DNA of 64,000 nucleotides from HR10 sp964615335 (GTDB lineage: Bacteria > Acidobacteriota > Blastocatellia > HR10), in NCBI GenBank assembly GCA_964615335.1, contig CAZTMT010000003.1:124001-188000 (forward strand), given 5' to 3'. Of this stretch, positions 1 through 9,142 are shown piece after piece. Numbering within the stretch: position 1 is the first letter of the stretch; the number at the start of each line of letters is the position of its first letter. The notes beneath the pieces were generated by a model. The model had not been told where the DNA came from. It saw only the letters and a list, made by a program, of their open reading frames with translations, and did not search any database. The position numbers and the translations under genes are program-made.

Positions 1-700
1 CGGAAGGCCTCACATAGAGGGCGTCGAGCGTTGCGCCTTCGGGGACAGCACCCTGAGGGAATCGCTGGGCAGCCAGGGCGGCGACAGCGGGAGCCAGGAA
101 AAGGGGACGCTCGAGCAGTCTCCATCCGCTGGCGTCTGACGGCGCATGCGTGAACGCCGGCAGCGCGCGGCCTCTGCGCGCGGCCGCTTCGCGAAGCGCA
201 GCGATGAGCGCCTCCGGAGCATCGCAGAGGAAGGTGAGATCCTGCTCGTCAAGAGAGGCGATCAGCTGGTCCGGTCGCACAAGGCGCGGCTCGCTCAGTG
301 CATGCAGCGTCCCTTCTGGCGTCAGGTGAAAGAGTTGAGCATACAGCTCACCGCGCAGCGCATCGCGACAGGCGCAGATCGTCCCGCTCACGCCCGCGCT
401 GTAGGCCAGGGCTTCGAGCGTCCCGATGCCCAGAACGGGCTTAGACAGCGCGTGCGCCAGCCCCTTGACCGAGGCCAGTCCCACGCGCACGCCGGTGAAT
501 GAGCCCGGGCCGATCGCCACGGCCAGAAGCGAGATCTGTTCCACAGTCAGCCCGGTGCGGCGCAGCAGGAAGTCCACGTCCTCATGCAGCTTCTGCGAGT
601 GCGCAGCCGGGCGCCAGCTTCCCAGAACAGCCAGAAGCTTCTCTCCGCACTGAAGCGCCAGGCTCCCGCGTTCGGAGGTCGTATCCACGGCCAGGATCAC
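1..700 (-). CDS. tsaB: TsaB, tRNA threonylcarbamoyladenosine (t6A) synthesis, 3' end cut
   Basis: Translating the minus strand from a GTG at 700 gives about 233 residues starting ILAVDTTSERG, with the family signature GPGSFTGVRVGLA near residue 70 and an end (LDALYVRPS) matching the usual TsaB C-terminus. TsaB is the ASKHA-fold partner of TsaD (with TsaE) in transferring the threonylcarbamoyl group to A37 of ANN-decoding tRNAs in the cytoplasm; TsaB has no catalytic centre of its own. The frame also has an upstream ATG, but GTG 700 has GAGGAGG eight bases ahead and fits the family start. Only the last few residues should be missing at the window edge. Divergent from mutS. Confidence 0.9.
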   Translation of the reverse strand, partial: MILAVDTTSERGSLALQCGEKLLAVLGSWRPAAHSQKLHEDVDFLLRRTGLTVEQISLLAVAIGPGSFTGVRVGLASVKGLAHALSKPVLGIGTLEALAYSAGVSGTICACRDALRGELYAQLFHLTPEGTLHALSEPRLVRPDQLIASLDEQDLTFLCDAPEALIAALREAAARRGRALPAFTHAPSDASGWRLLERPLFLAPAVAALAAQRFPQGAVPEGATLDALYVRPS

Positions 701-751
701 CAGGTGCCCCTCCTCGGGAGCTTTCTTTTCCCCCCTTGGCGGCTCGTTCAT

Positions 752-781
752 TTGACACATCTGACTGGACAATTATATATT
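752..781 (+). promoter_or_regulatory. Sigma-70-like promoter for mutS
   Basis: TTGACA at 752-757, 18-base spacer, TATATT at 776-781 (TATATA at 774 with a 16-base spacer also fits). The leader to the mutS ATG would be about 110 bases. It overlaps the opposite-strand promoter of tsaB. Confidence 0.6.
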
Positions 782-801
782 TTGCTCACCTATGGGAACA
801 A
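772..801 (-). promoter_or_regulatory. Promoter for tsaB, overlapping the mutS promoter
   Basis: On the minus strand a perfect TATAAT lies at 777-772, with TTGTTC (3/6) 18 bases upstream at 801-796. The -10 boxes of the two divergent genes occupy the same AT-rich island in an otherwise GC-rich region, so the two transcripts may compete for polymerase. Confidence 0.45.
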
Positions 802-898
802 TCCGGGGGCGGGTGCGAAGACACGCGGTTCCTTCCGATCGGTGCCTTCGATTCTCGCGCGCAGAAAGCGTTCGCCCGACAGAAGGGAGTGAGAGCGC

Positions 899-3571
899 AT
901 GAATTCCCATCGGCTCACACCCATGCTCAAGCAGTATCACGAGATCAAGCGGCGCTATCCGGGCACGCTGCTCTTTTTCCGATTGGGCGATTTCTATGAG
1001 CTGTTCTACGAAGATGCTCTCATTGGGGCGCGTGAGCTGGAGATCACGCTCACGGCGCGACACAAGGAGAGGGGAGCGCCTGTACCCATGTGTGGCGTCC
1101 CCTACCATGCCGTGATGGGGTATATCGCCAAGCTCGTGCGCAAGGGCTATCGCGTGGCTCTCTGCGATCAGGTCGAGGAGCCTCGGGGCTCGGGGAAGCT
1201 CGTGCGTCGAGAGGTCGTGCGGGTCATCACCCCCGGCACGATTCTGGAAGGTCAGCTTCTCGAAGCGAGCGAGAACAACTACCTGGCGGCGCTCTGTGGG
1301 ACGGCCGAAGGGGTTGCCGTCAGTTTCCTGGATGTCTCGACCGGGGAATTTGTCGTCGCCGAACTGGTGGGGGAGCGCGCGTGGGAGCAGCTTCTGGAGC
1401 AGATGGAAGCGTTCGCGCCGCGCGAGGTGGTGTATCCGAAGTCCCTGGAGCCGCTTCTGAAAGCGTATGGGCGGAAGGAACCCTCCTCCCCTCTGGAGGA
1501 GGGGATGGATCGCGATCTGCCTCTGAAGAGCACCATCCTGGATCAGGCGGCGCGGACGCCGCTTGAGGATTGGATCTTCGACTTCGCCCACGCGCATGCG
1601 CTTTTATGCGAGCATTTCGGCGTGACGACGCTCGAGGGATTCGACCTGGAGGGACACGATCTGGCCGTGCAGGCGGCTGGAGCCGCGCTCTACTACGTGC
1701 GCGAGACGCAGCGGGCGCAGGCCGCGCACATCACCGAGATCTCCTTCCTCCGGCCCTCGGAGTACATGATCCTGGATCCGACGACGGTTCGGAATCTGGA
1801 GCTGGTCGAAGCACTCGATGGGTCGCGCGAGCATACGTTGTTTGCCGTTCTGGATGCGACCGAGACGGCCATGGGGGCGCGTCTTCTCCGGCAGTGGATC
1901 CTGCGCCCCTCGTGTCGGCTGGCGGAGATCACGGCGCGCCTGGATGCTGTGGAGGAGCTGGTGCGTCAGACCATGCTGCGGGATCGCGTGCGCGCGCTGC
2001 TCCGGAGGGTTCAGGATCTGGAGCGCCTGCTGGCGCGCGCGAACATGGGGACGGCGACACCGCGCGATCTAGTGGCTTTACGGAGCAGCCTGGCTGTCGT
2101 ACCGGAAATCAAAGAGCTGCTCGCGGAGGTCGAAGCCTCGCTTCTGGAGATCCTGCGCGAGAGTCTTGACGAACTGCAGGATGTGCGCGCGCGGCTCGAC
2201 GCGGCGCTGGTGGATAATCCTCCGGCCGTTCTGGGCGAGGGACAGACGATCCGCACCGGCTTCCATGCCGAGCTGGATGAGTTGCGCGCGCTGGCAGCCG
2301 ATAGCAAGAGCTATATCGCCCGGATCGAGCAACGGGAACGCGCGCGCACGGGCATCGCGTCGCTGAAGGTGAAGTTCACTCAGGTCTTCGGATATTTCAT
2401 CGAGGTGAGTCGGGCCAATCTCCATCTGGTCCCTCCCGATTATGAGCGAAAGCAGACGCTGGTCGGAGCCGAACGCTTCACGACGCCCGAGCTGAAGGAA
2501 TACGAAGCGAAGATCCTCGGAGCGGAAGAGCGCATCCTGGAGCTGGAACGCGAGATCTTCCAGGCGCTTCGTCAGGAGGTCGCCGGCGCGACCCGACGCA
2601 TCCAGGCGACGGCGCGCGCGCTGGCGCATCTGGATGTGCTGGCGGCTTTGGCCGAGACGGCTGTCCGTCGGAACTATCGGCGTCCCCTGCTCGTCGAAGG
2701 CGATGAGTTGTATATTCGCGCCGGACGCCATCCCGTCGTCGAAGTGCAACTGGGGAGGTTCATCCCCAATGACCTCTACATGAACAATACGACCGATCGG
2801 CTCCTCATCATCACGGGGCCGAACATGGGAGGTAAGAGCGTCTATTTGCGGCAGGCGGCTCTGATCTGTCTGATGGCCCAGATGGGATCGTTCGTTCCCG
2901 CCGAGGAGGCGCGGCTGAGCCTGGTGGATCGCATCTTCACGCGTGTGGGATCATCGGACAATGTCGCCGGAGGGCGCTCGACGTTCATGACGGAGATGAT
3001 CGAGACGGCCAAGATCCTGAACACGGCCACCCCGCGCAGTCTCGTCCTGCTCGATGAAGTGGGGCGCGGGACGGCGACCTTCGATGGGCTCTCGATCGCC
3101 TGGGCTGTAGCCGAGTATTTGCATAATAATGCCAATCACGCGGCCAAGACGCTCTTTGCGACGCACTATCACGAGCTGACGGAGCTGGCGCGCGTTCTTC
3201 CCGGAGCGCGTAATTATCAGGTCCTGGTCAAGGAATCCCGGGGGGAGATCCTCTTCCTGCACAAGGTCGTCGAGGGGAGCGCCAATAAGTCCTACGGGAT
3301 CGAGGTCGCGCGCCTGGCCGGCCTGCCGCGATCGGTCATCGCGCGCGCGCGGGAGATTTTGGAAAATCTGGAGGCGAACGAACTGGATCCTATGGGGCGA
3401 CCGCGGTTGGCCGAACACCTGCCGGGCCGTCCGGGATGGAAAAGCCAGCCGACGCTCTTTGAGGCGCTTCACCGCTCGGTCCTGGATGAGTTGCGCGCCC
3501 TGGATGTGGAGCAGCTCTCCCCGGAGGAGGCGAAGCGATGGCTCCAGGAGGCCCAGAAGAAACTCCTCTGA
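899..3571 (+). CDS. mutS: DNA mismatch repair protein MutS
   Basis: 890 residues, the normal MutS1 size. The N-terminal mismatch-recognition Phe-x-Glu is at residues 32-34 (DFYELF); connector, lever and clamp domains follow, then the ABC-type ATPase with Walker A GPNMGGKS near residue 640 and a DEVGRGT Walker B/signature region. It binds base mismatches and small loops as a dimer and recruits MutL; no mutL lies in the window. ATG 899 is preceded by AGGGAGTGA. The Fur-family gene follows after 79 bases. Confidence 0.98.
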   Translation: MNSHRLTPMLKQYHEIKRRYPGTLLFFRLGDFYELFYEDALIGARELEITLTARHKERGAPVPMCGVPYHAVMGYIAKLVRKGYRVALCDQVEEPRGSGKLVRREVVRVITPGTILEGQLLEASENNYLAALCGTAEGVAVSFLDVSTGEFVVAELVGERAWEQLLEQMEAFAPREVVYPKSLEPLLKAYGRKEPSSPLEEGMDRDLPLKSTILDQAARTPLEDWIFDFAHAHALLCEHFGVTTLEGFDLEGHDLAVQAAGAALYYVRETQRAQAAHITEISFLRPSEYMILDPTTVRNLELVEALDGSREHTLFAVLDATETAMGARLLRQWILRPSCRLAEITARLDAVEELVRQTMLRDRVRALLRRVQDLERLLARANMGTATPRDLVALRSSLAVVPEIKELLAEVEASLLEILRESLDELQDVRARLDAALVDNPPAVLGEGQTIRTGFHAELDELRALAADSKSYIARIEQRERARTGIASLKVKFTQVFGYFIEVSRANLHLVPPDYERKQTLVGAERFTTPELKEYEAKILGAEERILELEREIFQALRQEVAGATRRIQATARALAHLDVLAALAETAVRRNYRRPLLVEGDELYIRAGRHPVVEVQLGRFIPNDLYMNNTTDRLLIITGPNMGGKSVYLRQAALICLMAQMGSFVPAEEARLSLVDRIFTRVGSSDNVAGGRSTFMTEMIETAKILNTATPRSLVLLDEVGRGTATFDGLSIAWAVAEYLHNNANHAAKTLFATHYHELTELARVLPGARNYQVLVKESRGEILFLHKVVEGSANKSYGIEVARLAGLPRSVIARAREILENLEANELDPMGRPRLAEHLPGRPGWKSQPTLFEALHRSVLDELRALDVEQLSPEEAKRWLQEAQKKLL

Positions 3572-3650
3572 GCGGGTACCTCCGGAACATGCGCATCGCC
3601 ATCCCGACCCTGTGCCGCGCTGTAGTACAATCCGTGCGAGGGGAAAGCCG

Positions 3651-4145
3651 ATGGGACAAGTGAAAAAGAAAGCGCGGCGCGCAGTCCCCGCTGAAGCGAA
3701 GGAAACCGTCCCGGAGGAGCGCCCCGAAAAGCACCTCTTCCACGAGTACCTGCGTCGAAAGGGGTTGAAGCGCACGGCGCAACGCGATCTCATCCTGGAG
3801 ACGTTCCTGGAGAGCGGGAAGCACATCACGAGCGAAGACCTCTACCGCAAGGTCCGCGAGCGCGATCCGAAAGTCGGATTCACGACCGTCTACCGCACGC
3901 TCAAGCTTTTGACCGAATGCGGGATCGCGCGCTCCATGCAACTGGGGGATCGCTACACGCATTACGAGCGGGGGCTTGATGAGCAGCATCACGATCATCT
4001 GATTTGCCTCCAGTGTGGCGAGATCACGGAGTTCTTCAGTCAGCAACTGGAGAACATTCAAGCGGAGGTCGTGCGGCGGCACGGATTTCGGATGGTCGAC
4101 CACAGCCTGCGCATCTGGGGGATTTGTCGGAAGTGTCAGCGGTGA
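3651..4145 (+). CDS. Fur-family metal/peroxide-responsive repressor
   Basis: 164 residues. A lysine/glutamate-rich tail of about 27 residues precedes the winged helix (RRKGLKRTAQRD... TTVYRTLKLL). The metal-binding hinge HHDHLICLQC and a final CRKC give two CxxC pairs, expected to hold a structural zinc. Fur, PerR and Zur cannot be separated safely here; the HHDHLIC wording is most Fur-like. The start is ATG 3651 with GAGGGGAAAG ahead; an open frame extends further upstream but only over the mutS end. A possible -10 (TACAAT, 3626-3631) lies ahead without a good -35, so it may be read with mutS. guaA follows 32 bases later. Confidence 0.93.
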   Translation: MGQVKKKARRAVPAEAKETVPEERPEKHLFHEYLRRKGLKRTAQRDLILETFLESGKHITSEDLYRKVRERDPKVGFTTVYRTLKLLTECGIARSMQLGDRYTHYERGLDEQHHDHLICLQCGEITEFFSQQLENIQAEVVRRHGFRMVDHSLRIWGICRKCQR

Positions 4146-4177
4146 CGCCTTCCCGGAGCGCCAGAAAGGGGGCCGAG

Positions 4178-5716
4178 ATGCAAAGCGAGCCTGAGATCGT
4201 TCTCGTTCTGGACTTCGGATCACAATACACGCAACTCATTGGACGGCGCATTCGGGAACTGGGCGTCTATTCCGAGATCGTGCCTTTTCACACTCCCGTG
4301 GAGGACTTGCGCGCGCGACGGCCGCGCGCGCTCATTCTCTCGGGAGGACCCCGATCCGTTTACGAGCAGGGGGCACCGCGATGCGATCCGGCGATCCTGG
4401 ATCTGGGCATTCCCATTCTGGGCATCTGTTATGGGGTGCAGTTGATCGCTCATCTGGCGGGCGGGGGGGTCGTTCCTTCGGAGCGACGAGAGTACGGGGC
4501 CGCTCGCCTGGAGATCGTGCGGGAGAGCCCGCTCTTTGCCGGACTCCCTCGTGAGATGACCGTCTGGATGAGTCATGGGGATGAGGTGAGTCATCCTCCG
4601 GAGGGATTTGTCGTCGTGGCGCGCACGGAGCGGGCCATCGGAGCGATCGCGCATCCGGAGCGGCGGATCTACGGCGTGCAGTTTCATCCCGAGGTCGCGC
4701 ACACCCCCTACGGGCGCGAGATCCTCCGTCGGTTTCTCTTCGACATCGCCGGATGTCGCGGGGAGTGGCGCTTGAGCGCCTTCATCGAATCGGCGATCGA
4801 ACGGATTCGCGCCGAGGTCGGATCGGGGCGCGCGCTGTGCGCCCTCTCCGGAGGTGTGGACTCCTCGGTCGCTGCTGCCCTCTGCTCGCGCGCGATCGGC
4901 TCGCGCCTGATTTGCCTCTTTGTGGATAACGGCCTGCTGCGACGCCATGAGTTCGAAGAGGTGTTGCTCGCCTACCAGAAGATGGGCTTGCGCGTTCATG
5001 GCGTGCGCGCCGGGGACCGTTTCCTGCGTCGGCTGCGCGGCATCACCGATCCCGAGCAGAAACGCAAGATCATCGGTGCGGAGTTCATCGCCGTCTTCCG
5101 GGACGAAGCGGCGCGATTCGGTCCCATCGAGTTCCTCGTGCAGGGGACAACTTACCCCGACGTCATCGAGTCCACGTCGGTCAAGGGGCCGTCGGCTGTC
5201 ATCAAGAGCCATCATAACGTGGGAGGATTGCCCGAGGAGTTGGGCTTTCGCCTGATCGAGCCTCTGCGCGAGCTGTTCAAAGATGAAGTGCGCGAGGTCG
5301 GACGTCAGCTCGGCGTTCCGCCCGAGATCCTGGAGCGGCATCCCTTCCCGGGGCCGGGATTGGCCGTGCGCGTGCTCGGCGAAGTCACGCCCGAGCGTCT
5401 GGAGATCGTGCGCGCGGCCGACGCTATTGTCCTAGAGGAGATTCGGCGCGCCGGGCTGTACGCCGAGGTATGGCAAGCGTTCGCTGTCTTGCTTCCCATC
5501 CGGAGTGTTGGCGTCATGGGCGACGAGCGGACTTACGAGCACACTATCGCCATCCGCGTTGTCAGCAGCACCGACGGGATGACGGCCGATTGGGTGCGCT
5601 TGCCTCATGAGGTGCTCGAGCGGATGGCCGCCCGCATCGTCTCCGAGGTGCGGGGGGTCAATCGCGTCGTCTACGACATCAGCTCCAAACCCCCGAGCAC
5701 GATCGAATGGGAGTGA
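4178..5716 (+). CDS. guaA: GMP synthase (glutamine-hydrolysing)
   Basis: 512 residues. Class I glutamine amidotransferase domain first (nucleophile Cys in GICYGVQ, His/Glu in FHPEV), then the ATP-pyrophosphatase with P-loop SGGVDSSVAA, then the dimerisation domain ending in the hallmark YDISSKPPSTIEWE. It converts XMP to GMP with ATP and glutamine. ATG 4178 has an AAAGGGGG ribosome site; the open frame upstream of it only shadows the fur gene. It converges on tyrA with 8 bases between stop codons. Confidence 0.98.
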   Translation: MQSEPEIVLVLDFGSQYTQLIGRRIRELGVYSEIVPFHTPVEDLRARRPRALILSGGPRSVYEQGAPRCDPAILDLGIPILGICYGVQLIAHLAGGGVVPSERREYGAARLEIVRESPLFAGLPREMTVWMSHGDEVSHPPEGFVVVARTERAIGAIAHPERRIYGVQFHPEVAHTPYGREILRRFLFDIAGCRGEWRLSAFIESAIERIRAEVGSGRALCALSGGVDSSVAAALCSRAIGSRLICLFVDNGLLRRHEFEEVLLAYQKMGLRVHGVRAGDRFLRRLRGITDPEQKRKIIGAEFIAVFRDEAARFGPIEFLVQGTTYPDVIESTSVKGPSAVIKSHHNVGGLPEELGFRLIEPLRELFKDEVREVGRQLGVPPEILERHPFPGPGLAVRVLGEVTPERLEIVRAADAIVLEEIRRAGLYAEVWQAFAVLLPIRSVGVMGDERTYEHTIAIRVVSSTDGMTADWVRLPHEVLERMAARIVSEVRGVNRVVYDISSKPPSTIEWE

Positions 5717-5724
5717 GCGAAGCG

Positions 5725-6570
5725 TCAGATCTTCTCCGACGTTCGGCCCCGTTCCCCGCGTCGTGAGCTCTCGGAAGATCTGCGCCGTGCCCGCTGCACG
5801 CGCCGGAGAGCCTTCACCGCTGGGTCATCCGGATAGAGCTTCGTCATAATCGTTGTGAACGCGCGCATGAGATCCTCCCGCATCTGGGGCGTGTAGGGGT
5901 TATAGTGTTGAAGGTCGTGGAAGAGTTGCCACGTGTCATGGGTGGTTTGCTCGATCACGCCGCGAATGGCCTCGAAGCCCCGGGTCGTGATCTCTCCTGA
6001 TTCCAGAGGCAGTTCTCCGAGCACGCGCCCGACAAAGTGCGTGATGCCTTGCGAGTATGCGGCTCGGCGATCGTGCTCCTCGGGCGACATCTCGATCACG
6101 CGGACGCCGCGTCGCTCCCAGAAGGTGCGCCAGAAAGCCAAACGGGTCGGGCTCACCCGAAGGGGGCAGAAAACCATTCGAAGGCCCTGCAGTCCATCCT
6201 TGACGCTGTCGGGACCAAAGAGAGGATGCGTCCCCAGGGCTTCCACCGTGTCGGGAAGCTCGCGACGCATCACCTCAATCGGATAGATTTTGACCGAGCA
6301 TGTGTCCATGACCAGCGCCCCGGGGCGCATATGGGCGCGCGCCTGGCGGAGAGCCGACTCGAACTCCGAGATGGGGACGGCGAAAAAGAGCGCGTCGGCC
6401 GCGCACGCTTCCTCCAGCGAGACGACTTCGACCTCCAGAGCGCGAGCGACCCGGATGTCGGGTTGCCGATCGCACACGCGCACGGGGAACTCCTCGCGGA
6501 GAATCCGCGCGAGCAATTGGCCGAAGCGGCCAAACCCGATGACAGCGCACAGCGGCTGCTCTCGACTCAT
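5725..6570 (-). CDS. tyrA: Prephenate/arogenate dehydrogenase
   Basis: 281 residues. N-terminal Rossmann domain with GFGRFGQ (residues ~12-18), then the TyrA landmarks TCSVK, LGTHPLFGPDS and GITHFVGRVLGEL with the helical dimerisation domain. It makes the tyrosine precursor by NAD(P)-dependent oxidative decarboxylation of prephenate or arogenate. There is no chorismate-mutase or ACT domain, so feedback control by a fused domain is not expected. The C-terminal ~25 residues are very Arg/Ser rich. Substrate preference cannot be read from the sequence. Confidence 0.92.
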   Translation of the reverse strand: MSREQPLCAVIGFGRFGQLLARILREEFPVRVCDRQPDIRVARALEVEVVSLEEACAADALFFAVPISEFESALRQARAHMRPGALVMDTCSVKIYPIEVMRRELPDTVEALGTHPLFGPDSVKDGLQGLRMVFCPLRVSPTRLAFWRTFWERRGVRVIEMSPEEHDRRAAYSQGITHFVGRVLGELPLESGEITTRGFEAIRGVIEQTTHDTWQLFHDLQHYNPYTPQMREDLMRAFTTIMTKLYPDDPAVKALRRVQRARRRSSESSRRGERGRTSEKI

Positions 6571-6877
6571 CTCGACCAGCAGCGTAGCAAAAAGGTGCCC
6601 GATCGTCCAGCAGGCCGGTGCTCCCGGCCCGTGTCGAGGCGCCCGGCGGTTGTGATATAATCGCGAAGGCCTGGCCGGAAGTCGTCTCCCTTGCGCGATC
6701 GGAGAGAGCGCACGGGAGATCGCGAGGGACGCGTTGCCGAGGAGGTGTGGATCGGCAACCGGTGTGGCGCGCGACTCGGAAGGTCAGAAGAGAACGCGCA
6801 GCTTCTCGCCCTGCCGTAGACGACGCGCAACCGAGGAGCCTTCCGGAGCGTTCCTCATCTGGGGGAGCACAGAGACG
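6571..6877. other. 307-bp divergent intergenic region and long leader of the envelope operon
   Basis: It lies between tyrA and the first gene of the 14-kb operon. It holds one strong extended -10 element (separate entry) at 6653-6661, leaving a leader of about 210 bases before GTG 6878. An in-frame open extension begins with TTG at 6734, but its Arg/Ser-rich translation looks non-coding. No known riboswitch is recognised. Confidence 0.6.
6653..6661 (+). promoter_or_regulatory. Extended -10 promoter of the envelope operon
   Basis: TGA directly followed by a perfect TATAAT (6656-6661). No good -35 is present at 17-18 bases upstream, as is usual for extended -10 promoters. It is the only obvious promoter before the eight-gene operon. 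Confidence 0.55.
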
Positions 6878-9142
6878 GTGAATCGCGCATTCGAATGGCT
6901 CTTCAAATATCCGCCTGTTGTCTTCGAGCGAGGGGATTTCTCGTTCGCCGCGCTCTCTTCGGCGAGCGCCTGGATGGCCATCGTGGCGGCGACAGCAGGC
7001 GGCGCGTATCTCTTTGTCCTTGGCGGGCGAAGGCCTTTGCCGCGGCGAGCCAACGCTCTTCTGCTTGCCCTGCGCGCGAGCGCGCTCGCTCTAGTGATTT
7101 TTTGTCTGCTCCAGCCGGTTCTGACCGTACCGGCCGTCATCCCGCGAAGCGCCACGATCGCTCTTCTGGTGGATGACTCCCTCAGTATGACGATCCCCGA
7201 TGTGCGGGGCCGACCCCGCGCCGAGATCGTGCGGGAGCTTCTCTCTTCGGAGAGTTCTTTCCGCCGCGCTCTGGAGTCGAAGTTTCAGGTGCGCCTTTTC
7301 TCCTTGAGTGGAGAAGAGCTTTCCCCTTCGGCGCGCGCGCCGCGAACCGATTTGGGAGCCGGATTGGAACGGATCCTGGCAGGCCTCCCGGGAGATTCCC
7401 TCTCGGCTGTCATCCTGCTGAGCGATGGAGCGCACAATGTGAAGCGCGATGTGACGCCTCTTCTGTCTCAGTTCGTCGCCCGGCGCATCCCGATTTATCC
7501 CCTTGGAATGGGAGAGGAGCGCATCCCGGGAGATGTGGAGCTGGTGCGCGTGAACGTTCCGCGGAGGATTCTGCTGGGCTCTTCGGTGAGAGCCGATCTG
7601 CTTCTGCGCTGCGGACGCGCGGCGCATCGGCGGATGACGGTGCGCGTGATCGAGCAGGGGCAAACGCTGCAGGCCCAGGAGGTAGAGTGCGCGACCGAGA
7701 CGCACGCCATCTCTTTGGAGTTCACCCCGCGCGAGGCGGGAATTCACCGGTACACGTTCCTGGTCGAGCCTCAGGCGCCGGATGTGATCCCGCAGAATAA
7801 TCGCCTGGAGTCTGTCGTGGAGGTGCGCGATGAGCCGGTGCGCGTGCTCTATATCGAGGGGGAGCCGCGATGGGAGTATGGAAAGCTGCGTGCCGCTGTG
7901 GCCGACGATGAGCGGCTGCATCTGGTCTCGGTCGTGCGTACGGCTCAGGGGAAGTTCTATCGGCAGGGAGTCGAAAGTGGCCAGGAGTTGATCCGGGGAT
8001 TTCCGGAACGCCCTGAAGAGCTGTTCCGATTCCACGGACTCATTCTGGGGAGCGTGGAAGCCGGCTTCTTCACCCGCGAGCAACTGGAGCAGATGGAGGC
8101 CTTCGTCGGGCGGAGAGGAGGGGGATTGCTCATGCTCGGCGGTCGGCGGTCGTTCTCCGCCGGAGGATATGCCCTGACGCCTCTGGCCGATGTCCTTCCG
8201 GTGGAACTTCGGCGCCCTTCGGAGATCTCGCGCGAGCCGGAGACTGAGGTGGTGACCTATGTCCCCGCTCTGACGGAAGCCGGGCGCGAGCACCCCATCA
8301 CGCGCTTGAAGGCCGATCGAGCCGCCAACGAACGCGCCTGGCGCGCGCTGCCGCCCGTGAGCGTGCCCGAAGTCTTCACGCGCGCGAAGCCGGGAGCCAT
8401 AGTCTTGCTGGAGGGGGTGAGAAGATCTCGCGGAGGCCCTCGCCCCCTTCTGCTCGCAGTGCACCGCTACGGACGCGGTCTGAGCCTCGCGTTCACCCCT
8501 TCGGACTCCTGGCGCTGGCAGATGCAAATGCCTCTGGCTGATCTCTCGCATGAGGCGTTCTGGAAGCAGATGCTGCGTTATCTGGTCAGCCTCGCCGAAG
8601 ATCCGGTGAACCTGCTCCCGGATGCTGATGCCTATGAGGTGGGAGATGAGCTTCCTTTTCGCGTCGAGGTTCGAGATGAGCTTTTCCGTCCCGTTCGTGA
8701 GGCGGCTGTGGAGGTCACCGTGCAGACGCCGCGTGGCGCGATCGAGCGCGTATCCCTGAGTCCGTCTCTTGAGAGCGAAGGGGAGTATGTGGGCGTGCTC
8801 GTCGTTGGCGAGCCAGGAATCTATCGGCTTCGGGCACAAGCGCAGCATCACGGTCGCCAGTTGGGCCAGGCCGAAGCCCATGTGATCGTGAGAGAGCCCG
8901 ACCGAGAATATCGCGGAGCCGGCCAGAACGTCGAGTTCTTGAAGTGGCTCGCCCGCGAGACTGACGGGCGGTACCATCCGGTGGAGGATGCCGAGCGCCT
9001 GCCACCTGAGCTGGAGTACTCGGCCGGAGAACATTCGATCCTGGTGACGCGGGAGCTGTGGGATATGCCGATCACCTTCTTGCTTCTCATCAGCTTGCTC
9101 TCGCTCGAGTGGGCGCTGCGGAGGCGATACGGTGTGATATGA
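6878..9142 (+). CDS. Membrane VWA-domain protein with glutamine-amidotransferase-like domain
   Basis: About 754 residues from GTG 6878, which has GGGGGAG nine bases ahead. Two N-terminal membrane helices, then a von Willebrand A domain with a complete MIDAS (DDSLS, TDLG, LLSDG), a beta-sandwich stretch, a flavodoxin-like GATase1-type domain (VLYIEGEPRWEY ... GLLMLGGRRSF) without a visible catalytic triad, and a last helix near the C-terminus (MPITFLLLISLLSL). This is the usual large membrane partner in MoxR/BatA-type gene sets. Its stop overlaps the next ATG (ATGA). The exact function is unknown; a role in periplasmic protein assembly or envelope stress is inferred from the operon. Confidence 0.85.
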   Translation: MNRAFEWLFKYPPVVFERGDFSFAALSSASAWMAIVAATAGGAYLFVLGGRRPLPRRANALLLALRASALALVIFCLLQPVLTVPAVIPRSATIALLVDDSLSMTIPDVRGRPRAEIVRELLSSESSFRRALESKFQVRLFSLSGEELSPSARAPRTDLGAGLERILAGLPGDSLSAVILLSDGAHNVKRDVTPLLSQFVARRIPIYPLGMGEERIPGDVELVRVNVPRRILLGSSVRADLLLRCGRAAHRRMTVRVIEQGQTLQAQEVECATETHAISLEFTPREAGIHRYTFLVEPQAPDVIPQNNRLESVVEVRDEPVRVLYIEGEPRWEYGKLRAAVADDERLHLVSVVRTAQGKFYRQGVESGQELIRGFPERPEELFRFHGLILGSVEAGFFTREQLEQMEAFVGRRGGGLLMLGGRRSFSAGGYALTPLADVLPVELRRPSEISREPETEVVTYVPALTEAGREHPITRLKADRAANERAWRALPPVSVPEVFTRAKPGAIVLLEGVRRSRGGPRPLLLAVHRYGRGLSLAFTPSDSWRWQMQMPLADLSHEAFWKQMLRYLVSLAEDPVNLLPDADAYEVGDELPFRVEVRDELFRPVREAAVEVTVQTPRGAIERVSLSPSLESEGEYVGVLVVGEPGIYRLRAQAQHHGRQLGQAEAHVIVREPDREYRGAGQNVEFLKWLARETDGRYHPVEDAERLPPELEYSAGEHSILVTRELWDMPITFLLLISLLSLEWALRRRYGVI

